DNA of 10,708 nucleotides, taken from the NCBI GenBank assembly GCA_022704645.1, contig JAKJGA010000053.1, positions 1 to 10,708 on the forward strand, given 5' to 3'. This document shows positions 5,955-10,708 of this stretch, one piece after another. Source of the stretch: Spirochaetota bacterium. GTDB taxonomy: Bacteria > Spirochaetota > UBA4802 > JAFGJZ01. Every line of letters begins with the position of its first letter. Positions within the stretch are counted from its first letter, which is position 1. Below the pieces are notes generated by a model. The model was given only the letters and a program-made list of their open reading frames with translations, had not been told where the DNA came from and did no database searches. The translations under genes and the position numbers were made by a program.

Positions 5955-6818
5955 ATGGATATCAAAAAAATCACCTATTTATCGGCACCAAATTGCTACG
6001 AACTCACCATAGGCAAACAGAAAATGATCGTCGCGACCGATTTCGGTCCCAGAATAATGCACCTCTCGATTGACGGAGGGGAAAACATGCTTTTCAATGA
6101 CGAGGCTGAAAAATTTAAAAGCGGTTACTGGAAAATTTACGGAGGTCATAGACTCTGGGTTTCGCCTGAAAACCGATGGGATCTTGATCCGAACAATGAA
6201 AAATGCGATGTTATTCTCGGTGAAAACAGCATAACCGTTAAAAAACTCAACAAAAACACGGATCTCGAAAAGACAATTACCGTAACTGAAAAGAATCAGC
6301 GTTTCAACGTAACTCACACAATAACAAACAAGGGACAGTTTCTTTTCGCCGGAGCAATCTGGGCACTCACCTGCTTTAAACCTAAAGGAACAATTTTTGT
6401 TCCATGGGCATCCCATGGAAGTTTCAAGATGAGCAAAATTATCTATTGGAACCAGTGGACCGACAAAAAAACCAACGTCAACAGTTCTCAGTTCTCTCAG
6501 AACGATGATTACTTCATGATTAACATAAACGGTGAAACCAGCAAAATCGGTTCAGCAGCATATGACGGTTATGTCGGAATAACAACTGACAATTATACTT
6601 TCATAAAAAAATTCGACAGAGTAAACACAAATGATTATCCGGATGACAACTGTGCGGTTGAATGCTTTACATGCGCAGACTTTGTTGAACTTGAAACATT
6701 GAGTCCAAATGTTGTATTTGCTCCGGAAGTTACATATTCTCATACGGAAGAATGGTTTCTTTTCGGATCAAAAGTAAATGTTTCGGATAAAAAATCAATC
6801 GATCAGATGATCAGATAA
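5955..6818 (+). CDS. Mutarotase-like protein (DUF4380-type), probable sugar epimerase of the xylose regulon
   Basis: A 287-residue protein without signal peptide or membrane segment. From memory it resembles the DUF4380 branch of the galactose mutarotase-like beta-sandwich fold. Supporting segments are TDFGPRIMHLSIDGGENMLF (28-47), the conserved YGGHRLWVSPE (62-72), NVTHTITNKG (118-127, resembling the H-x-x-x-N region of aldose epimerases) and VECFTCADFVELETLSP (235-251), then EEW (265-267). H65, H121 and E245/E247 are candidate active-site residues; this is inferred from conservation, not shown. Its place next to the repressor, with an operator-like element shared with xylA, suggests interconversion of xylose anomers to feed the isomerase, which prefers one anomer. 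The ATG at 5955 has AAGGA seven bases upstream. A strong terminator follows directly, so it is probably a single-gene transcript. Binding of another sugar, or a non-catalytic role, cannot be excluded. Confidence 0.7.
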   Translation: MDIKKITYLSAPNCYELTIGKQKMIVATDFGPRIMHLSIDGGENMLFNDEAEKFKSGYWKIYGGHRLWVSPENRWDLDPNNEKCDVILGENSITVKKLNKNTDLEKTITVTEKNQRFNVTHTITNKGQFLFAGAIWALTCFKPKGTIFVPWASHGSFKMSKIIYWNQWTDKKTNVNSSQFSQNDDYFMININGETSKIGSAAYDGYVGITTDNYTFIKKFDRVNTNDYPDDNCAVECFTCADFVELETLSPNVVFAPEVTYSHTEEWFLFGSKVNVSDKKSIDQMIR

Positions 6819-6822
6819 TCGA

Positions 6823-6862
6823 AATGAATCACGCCATTTCAGCGTGATTCATTCTTTTTTTT
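6823..6862 (+). terminator. Rho-independent terminator after the mutarotase-like gene
   Basis: A perfect 12-bp stem, AATGAATCACGC (6823-6834) against GCGTGATTCATT (6842-6853), encloses the seven-base loop CATTTCA and is followed by C and eight T (6855-6862). It begins four bases after the stop codon. It separates this gene from the MFS gene downstream. Confidence 0.93.
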
Positions 6863-6882
6863 ATTAAACCAAGTTATATAAA
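6860..6882. promoter_or_regulatory. Operator-like imperfect palindrome upstream of the MFS gene
   Basis: TTTAT..AAC (6860-6869) mirrors GTT..ATAAA (6873-6882) with eight of eleven pairs symmetric and a CCA-containing centre like that of the xylose operators. It ends about 20 bases before the candidate -10 of the MFS gene. The resemblance to the xylose operators needs gaps and is weak, and its left edge overlaps the terminator T-run. Confidence 0.25.
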
Positions 6883-6900
6883 AAAGAATTGCAGTTTTCA

Positions 6901-6909
6901 TGTTATAGT
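6901..6909 (+). promoter_or_regulatory. Candidate extended -10 promoter of the MFS gene
   Basis: TGTTATAGT has the TGn extension plus TATAGT (five of six to TATAAT). The -35 position is A-rich and not recognisable, as is common for extended -10 promoters. The start point would be near 6916, just ahead of the ribosome binding site at 6926-6930. Confidence 0.4.
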
Positions 6910-6938
6910 AGGCTGTGACATTATTGAGGTCAGGCGTA

Positions 6939-8114
6939 ATGAAATCAGTTCCACTAATTCTCATCGCTGTAATATATCTCGCTTACATAAGTCTCGGGCT
7001 TCCTGACGGTATTTTCGGCGTAGCATGGCCCGGCATCAGGCTCGACATAAAACTTCCGCTCGAATACGCCGGAATCATTACGACACTGCTTATAATATGC
7101 AGTGCTACATCAAGTTTTTTCAGCGGTGCGGTAGTACAACGTATAGGTACAGGAAAACTGATTCTTTTCAGCTGTTTTCTTACAGCATCCGCGCTTTTCG
7201 GTTATTCCATAATGCCGTCCGCTTTGTGGATTTTCATTTTCGCACTGCCTCTCGGCTTCGGTCAGGGAGCAGTTGATTCCGGATTAAACCATTATGTCGC
7301 GAATAATCTGTCATCACGCCACATGAACTGGCTTCACTGCTGCTGGGGCATCGGTGCGGCAACCGGGCCGTTTATCTTCAGTGCGCTCACAACAGCCGGA
7401 AAATCATGGCGTTCATCATACACCGCAATATCAATCATGCAGTTTACGCTTCTCCTTTTTTTCATATTTACCATTTCTCTATGGAAAACAGAAAAAAGAA
7501 ACAAAACCGAATCAACGCGCCACGAAACCATGAAAGCTTATTTCAAACTGTTCACATCGCGCGCGCCATTGCTTGCAATGCTTGTTTTTTTCGTCTATAC
7601 GGGACTCGAATTCTGCGCAGGCCTTTGGGCAAACAGTATGTTTATCGAATCCAGAGGAATACCGAAGGCTACAGCCGGAACATGGATAGGAATGTTTTAT
7701 TTTTCTCTTACAGCAATGCGCTTCGTCTCAGGTTTTATCGTCGATCGAATCGGAAATAAAAACATGATACGCGCCGGACTCATTCTTGCCGCATGCGGCA
7801 TTTCACTTTTATTCTTCAAAACAAGTCCCGCACTTTCAATAGCCGGTATGATTATAACTGGTGCAGGATTCGCACCTATTTATCCATGTATGATGCACGA
7901 AACGCCGAAACGCGTTTCAAAAAACATGTCGCACCTTCTGCTCGGATGCGAAGTAGCATCGGCGAATTTCGGAGTAATGCTTTTAACTACCGGCACAGGT
8001 AAATTCATTGCAGCCACGTCTCTCGAACTGCTTGTTCCTATAATGCTCGCATTTGCTTTCATTCTTATTTTCGCATCGGAATCGTTGAATAGAACGAAGC
8101 TAAAAGAGACCTAG
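6939..8114 (+). CDS. MFS transporter, possible sugar permease
   Basis: An integral membrane protein of 391 residues in the chosen frame, with the hydrophobic pattern of about twelve helices and a hydrophilic central loop at about 183-200 (WKTEKRNKTESTRHET). MFS motif A is clear in the second half (GFIVDRIGNKNMIRAG, 265-280) and degenerate in the first (GAVVQRIGTGK, 63-73). GLPDGIFGVAWP (20-31), GFGQGAVDSGLNHYVA (106-121) and MNWLHCCWGIGAATGP (129-144) mark a subgroup of sugar or drug MFS proteins that I know from Firmicutes and spirochaetes but whose substrates are mostly unknown. The ATG at 6939 was chosen because GAGGT (6926-6930) lies eight bases upstream. A GTG at 6915 in the same frame has no such site and falls at the proposed start point of transcription. 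It sits beside the xylose genes but behind a terminator, so xylose transport is only a guess. Confidence 0.88.
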   Translation: MKSVPLILIAVIYLAYISLGLPDGIFGVAWPGIRLDIKLPLEYAGIITTLLIICSATSSFFSGAVVQRIGTGKLILFSCFLTASALFGYSIMPSALWIFIFALPLGFGQGAVDSGLNHYVANNLSSRHMNWLHCCWGIGAATGPFIFSALTTAGKSWRSSYTAISIMQFTLLLFFIFTISLWKTEKRNKTESTRHETMKAYFKLFTSRAPLLAMLVFFVYTGLEFCAGLWANSMFIESRGIPKATAGTWIGMFYFSLTAMRFVSGFIVDRIGNKNMIRAGLILAACGISLLFFKTSPALSIAGMIITGAGFAPIYPCMMHETPKRVSKNMSHLLLGCEVASANFGVMLLTTGTGKFIAATSLELLVPIMLAFAFILIFASESLNRTKLKET

Positions 8115-8145
8115 AACAAAATAAAATTTATAACAGGAGAGTCGC

Positions 8146-8247
8146 ATGAAATTTCTACTTCATGTCATATCAAAGACTCTATCAATTTCACCGCTCTTGA
8201 ATATCCCTGCTGGGCAGACTTTCCCAGCCAGTATTTCGCCATTTTAA
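8146..8247 (+). CDS. Short frame with a strong ribosome binding site; possible remnant of a lost gene
   Basis: AGGAG (8135-8139) lies six bases before an ATG at 8146, 31 bases after the MFS stop. The frame encodes 33 residues beginning MKFLLHVISKTLSISPLLNI and ends at TAA 8247. Most of it overlaps the 3' end of the convergent Sel1 gene, so either it is a genuine small protein co-transcribed with the MFS gene, or the signal is what remains of a following gene that was replaced when the Sel1 region arrived. An inverted repeat CATGAA/TTCATG (8145-8150, 8159-8164) spans the start. I do not recognise the peptide. Confidence 0.25.
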   Translation: MKFLLHVISKTLSISPLLNIPAGQTFPASISPF

Positions 8248-9049
8248 GATCAGGTTTATGCTTATCCCAACCGTTCAAATACATCTTTCCCAGCTCATAT
8301 TGTCCGTGAGCCTGTCCGCTTTCCGCACGATGAAAATAGAAAGAAAGCAAATCATTGTCTGTTCGGTATATCCAATAATCCCGTTTATTGGCCTCATCTT
8401 CACGAGAAAGCCTGTCGAGCCCTATTTCATAAAGAAGAACTGACGCATTGCCAGACCACGATAGCAATCCAAAATCAATGCTTCGTGGTCTCATTCTCCA
8501 CAATAATCTATCATAATCCAATTCACCTTTTATACGGAGATACTGATCCAATGTCTCATGCAATTCAAAATAAATCTGAGCTGTCATAGTCTTATCCGGA
8601 GAAAAAACCGGCTTTTTCCAGACTGCACGCAACACACAACCATCGTCATAAATCCGCCGATAAACAGATTCAATCTCGGATTGTATGACCGGTTTATTCT
8701 CAAACACGAACATAAGAGAGTCGTTTATCATATCAAGACAGTACGAACGTTTATCATGATCCGATAAGGCCACATATGATTCGATTTTAAAATACCGGTA
8801 AATATTAATAATATCAATTAGCTTAATATATTTTCGATCGTCATCATCATGCGGAGACAGTATTATATTTACTTTTGATATTCCATCAGTTTGAACTTTG
8901 AATTCATGATTAAAATGATATTCAAATATTTTACCCACGTAGAACTTAATATCATGTATTATTGTTTTTAGTCCTTCAACATCCACTTTCTCCCCGTTAT
9001 ACCCAAATTCTTCAATCCGGATATCAAGACTACGTAAGTATTTTCCCAT
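8165..9049 (-). CDS. Sel1-repeat protein with an unrecognised N-terminal region
   Basis: A 294-residue, probably cytoplasmic protein with no signal peptide or membrane helix. The C-terminal part (about 241-290), AESGQAHGQYELGKMYLNG...DLKMAKYWLGKSAQQGYSRA, is a good Sel1-like repeat: A-x-x-G-x-A-x-x-Q-x-x-L-G-x-x-Y, then A-x-x-W and a terminal QG, with the beginning of a second helix pair. Such repeats form helical scaffolds for protein contacts; most Sel1 proteins carry several, whereas only one full repeat is visible here. Residues 1-230 are not recognised. They are rich in aromatic and charged residues (for example SPHDDDDRKYIKLIDIINIY, 65-84). The ATG at 9049 is preceded by AAGGG nine bases upstream, in the loop of a small inverted repeat. 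It converges with the MFS gene, and their 3' ends are 50 bases apart. Its function is unknown. Confidence 0.75.
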   Translation of the reverse strand: MGKYLRSLDIRIEEFGYNGEKVDVEGLKTIIHDIKFYVGKIFEYHFNHEFKVQTDGISKVNIILSPHDDDDRKYIKLIDIINIYRYFKIESYVALSDHDKRSYCLDMINDSLMFVFENKPVIQSEIESVYRRIYDDGCVLRAVWKKPVFSPDKTMTAQIYFELHETLDQYLRIKGELDYDRLLWRMRPRSIDFGLLSWSGNASVLLYEIGLDRLSREDEANKRDYWIYRTDNDLLSFYFHRAESGQAHGQYELGKMYLNGWDKHKPDLKMAKYWLGKSAQQGYSRAVKLIESLI

Positions 9050-9050
9050 T

Positions 9051-9078
9051 TATTACAGCCCTTATATGCATTGTAATA
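9051..9078 (-). repeat. Inverted repeat enclosing the Sel1 gene ribosome binding site
   Basis: Read on the minus strand, TATTACA (9078-9072) and TGTAATA (9057-9051) are perfect seven-base arms around a 14-base interval that contains AAGGG. The repeat ends one base before the ATG at 9049. As RNA it is a weak A/U hairpin displaying the ribosome binding site; as DNA it could be an operator, since it also overlaps the candidate -10. Confidence 0.4.
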
Positions 9079-9097
9079 GTATTCACCTGACAGTCCA
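9070..9097 (-). promoter_or_regulatory. Candidate promoter of the Sel1 gene
   Basis: On the minus strand TGGACT (9097-9092, four of six to the -35 consensus), a 16-base spacer and TACAAT (9075-9070, five of six to the -10 consensus). The start point would be near 9063, so the leader would be very short, about 14 bases. This is a plausible but unremarkable match in A/T-rich DNA. Confidence 0.3.
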
Positions 9098-9234
9098 CTT
9101 AAAATAAAGGTGGTTAAAGTTTCTCTGATATTTAAAATGATTTTGCAACAAATAATTTTAATGGAAAAAAGCCATGACCAGTTTTTATACAAGGATAAAA
9201 CATGTTAAGTTTTATTTAATTATGATATAATTGG

Positions 9235-9483
9235 TTATTGATTTTGCCTTATGAACTGTAAGCATTTAAACATTTTGTTCCATTCCTCAATAAAACAAAA
9301 TTGCTTTAACAGCAACACCGCACCAGAAAAACTGAATCCGAAAGTATTAGCAATCCAGTGCAGTCCGAAAATTGATTCCGGAAATACTGCTACGCTTATC
9401 AATGAATTGATAACATAAATGAATGAAACAGATGCATTTCGGCTTATTTCTCTAAACGCATGTAACCGTTCTTCCCGATTTTT
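9235..9483 (-). pseudogene. Open frame resembling the tail of a decayed membrane protein
   Basis: This lies in the largest gene-free stretch (9050-9451). On the minus strand a frame stays open for 82 codons and ends at TAA (9237-9235). The product has a charged start (KNREERLHAFREISRN), two hydrophobic segments (SVSFIYVINSLISVAVF and ANTFGFSFSGAVLLLKQF) and a polar end (EEWNKMFKCLQFIRQNQ), a pattern typical of a membrane protein. No start codon with a ribosome binding site is available, and a stop precedes it inside the 3' end of the GGDEF gene, so it would be a remnant of something longer. I recognise no family. It could also be a chance frame: the plus strand of the same DNA is also open, from ATG 9251 for 57 codons. 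Confidence 0.3.
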
Positions 9484-10561
9484 TTACTCTATACATCGCT
9501 TCATCCGCCTTCTGAATAAGAGACTCGCTGTCACTTCCATTTGAAGGGAAAATTGAGATACCGATGCTTGCCCCGACGCTGACGCTGTTGCCGCCGATAA
9601 TTACCGGTTCTGTGATTATATCTTTAATTCTTCGGGCGATGAGTTCAGCTCCGGAGCCGAAATTTATTTCTCCAGTAACGATAACAAATTCATCTCCGCC
9701 GACGCGTGCGACTATGTCTGACTCTCGAACGATTCCGCTTAGACGCTCGGCAATTTCTTTCAGCAGCAGATCTCCGGCATCGTGACCGTACGTGTCATTG
9801 ACCGGTTTAAAACCGTCAAGATCGATATAGATCACCGCGAATGCGGTCTTGTTTCTTGAAGCGAGAGCAATGGTTTTATCAAGAAAATCGACGAGGAGCC
9901 TCCTGTTTGCAAGACCGGTAAGCACATCATGATGGGCCAATGTGAAGTGTTCAATACTTCTTTCAAAAATCTCTTTCTGATTCTTGAGTAGGCGTTCGAT
10001 TATCCTCGGTATGCTGAAAATAAGAATTCCGATCATGATAATATACACGGTCCGGTAAACCTGCCCGAGCAAATCACCGCAGATCAGTTTGTCTGCAATT
10101 GACCGGTCAAAGTACGGATAAGCAGCCGCGAAAAGAATATTCATCGCGGCTACAGTTATAATAGTGGAATAAACTATGAGCTTTCTATCATGGCGGAGCG
10201 CTGCAAGAAAAAGAATCACTGGATAAATTAGAAGTGTTGCAGTAGTGACAGGAGTGAGCGCTGAATTAAAATATGTGTCGAGACCATTGTAAAATGTAAG
10301 CAATAAAATATCTATAGTGACGGAGATATACCGTATCCAGATATAGTTTTTCTTTTTCAGGATGAAAACAGCAAGAACACCGTTGTATATGAGGCAGCTT
10401 CCGAGAAGCATCATTCCCACAAATCCGATAATATCTTTCTCCGCGATGAATTTAACAAATGCGAGTAAAAAGAGAATTCCGTACAGAGGCCAGTGGAAAT
10501 TAAGTGCGAATTGTTCAGCTCTGTAAGCTTCGTCATCATACATTTTATTGTATATATTCAT
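9452..10561 (-). CDS. Membrane-bound diguanylate cyclase (GGDEF domain)
   Basis: This makes cyclic di-GMP from two GTP, acting as a homodimer at the inner face of the membrane. In the 369-residue version, residues 1-190 contain about six hydrophobic helices (near 24-42, 45-69, 76-95, 102-122, 128-149, 170-187), a sensor region I do not recognise as a named domain. A short linker helix precedes the GGDEF domain (about 205-369): HDVLTGLANRR (211-221), IDLDGFKPVNDTYGHDAGD (246-264, with the metal-binding Asp), RVGGDEFV (286-293) and KADEAMYRVKKSGR (351-364). The active-site GGDEF is intact (288-292). RESD (279-282), five residues before it, is the inhibitory product-binding site, so feedback control is expected. 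The start is the ATG at 10561, because GAAGGG (10573-10568) lies six bases upstream. A TTG 17 codons earlier (10612) lacks one. The gene stands alone; c-di-GMP targets are not in the window. Confidence 0.92.
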   Translation of the reverse strand: MNIYNKMYDDEAYRAEQFALNFHWPLYGILFLLAFVKFIAEKDIIGFVGMMLLGSCLIYNGVLAVFILKKKNYIWIRYISVTIDILLLTFYNGLDTYFNSALTPVTTATLLIYPVILFLAALRHDRKLIVYSTIITVAAMNILFAAAYPYFDRSIADKLICGDLLGQVYRTVYIIMIGILIFSIPRIIERLLKNQKEIFERSIEHFTLAHHDVLTGLANRRLLVDFLDKTIALASRNKTAFAVIYIDLDGFKPVNDTYGHDAGDLLLKEIAERLSGIVRESDIVARVGGDEFVIVTGEINFGSGAELIARRIKDIITEPVIIGGNSVSVGASIGISIFPSNGSDSESLIQKADEAMYRVKKSGRTVTCV

Positions 10562-10564
10562 GTT

Positions 10565-10573
10565 CTTCCCTTC
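10565..10573 (-). promoter_or_regulatory. Ribosome binding site deciding the start of the diguanylate cyclase
   Basis: On the minus strand GAAGGGAAG precedes the ATG at 10561, with the GAAGGG core six bases away. It falls inside the frame of the longer TTG alternative and so argues for the shorter, 369-residue protein. Confidence 0.65.
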
Positions 10574-10708
10574 ATTTGAAATATACCTCTTCCGTAGAGT
10601 GCTTTCAATCAAAAATACACTTTACCATAAATCGTCCGGTACCTGTTGATTGTTTTGTAATATAGAGAGACAGCATTTTAAATATTGAAGCCCTCATCAT
10701 CATTTTAA

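Noticed and set aside
5979..6416. Minus-strand frame of 145 codons inside the mutarotase-like gene
   Set aside because: It is antisense to a gene with a good ribosome binding site, conserved motifs and terminator. The product looks random.
6401..6418. Two CCATGG sequences 5 bp apart
   Set aside because: They fall within coding sequence for VPWASHG in the mutarotase-like protein; codon use explains them.
6915..6938. Upstream GTG start for the MFS protein, adding eight residues
   Set aside because: No ribosome binding site precedes it and it coincides with the expected transcription start. The ATG at 6939 has GAGGT eight bases upstream.
8968..9192. Minus-strand frame of 74 codons overlapping the start of the Sel1 gene
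   Set aside because: It needs a TTG start without a ribosome binding site, runs out of frame into the Sel1 gene and resembles nothing known.
10562..10708. Possible gene or promoter upstream of the diguanylate cyclase
   Set aside because: No frame with a start signal and no clear -35/-10 pair were found; only weak matches such as TGGTAAAGT on the minus strand.
1..10708. CRISPR array, insertion sequence, tRNA or rRNA gene, phage attachment site
   Set aside because: No regularly spaced repeats, transposase, terminal inverted repeats with target duplications, or RNA-gene sequence could be recognised.

Overview
The window is a stretch of bacterial chromosome of fairly low GC, roughly 40% by eye. 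It carries a D-xylose utilisation locus on the left (about 1-6860) and unrelated or only loosely related genes on the right (about 6900-10708). The A/T-rich intergenic regions, strong AGGAG-type ribosome binding sites, a class II (long) xylose isomerase, a transketolase split into two subunits, a ROK-type repressor and an MFS protein of a Firmicutes/spirochaete-like type suggest an anaerobic fermenter. A Treponema-like spirochaete or a clostridial bacterium are my best guesses. This is inference: no rRNA or other marker gene is present.

Left block, minus strand, in order of transcription: a ROK/XylR-type repressor (5690-4551, TTG start), xylA xylose isomerase (4495-3170), xylB xylulokinase (3078-1600), the transketolase N-terminal subunit (1576-722) and the transketolase C-terminal subunit (683 to beyond base 1, cut by the window edge). 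Together these would convert D-xylose to D-xylulose, then to xylulose 5-phosphate, and feed that into the non-oxidative pentose phosphate pathway. A terminator-like hairpin and a TTAACG tandem palindrome lie between xylA and xylB and may set their relative expression.

Divergent from the repressor, on the plus strand, is a mutarotase-like (DUF4380-type) protein at 5955-6818, closed by a very good rho-independent terminator. A 25-bp element just upstream of xylA (4515-4539) recurs with 21 of 24 compared positions identical at 5890-5914, upstream of the mutarotase-like gene. A related palindrome overlaps it at 5866-5890. I read these as operators of the repressor and therefore place the mutarotase-like gene in the xylose regulon.

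Right block: an MFS transporter (6939-8114, plus), then an orphan Shine-Dalgarno plus ATG (a 33-codon frame, possibly the cut start of a lost gene), then a convergent single-Sel1-repeat protein (9049-8165, minus). The roughly 400-base stretch at 9050-9451 has no confident gene but holds a frame (9483-9235, minus) that looks like the tail of a decayed membrane protein. Last is a membrane-bound diguanylate cyclase with six predicted helices, an intact GGDEF motif and an intact inhibitory site (10561-9452, minus). Bases 10562-10708 show no gene.
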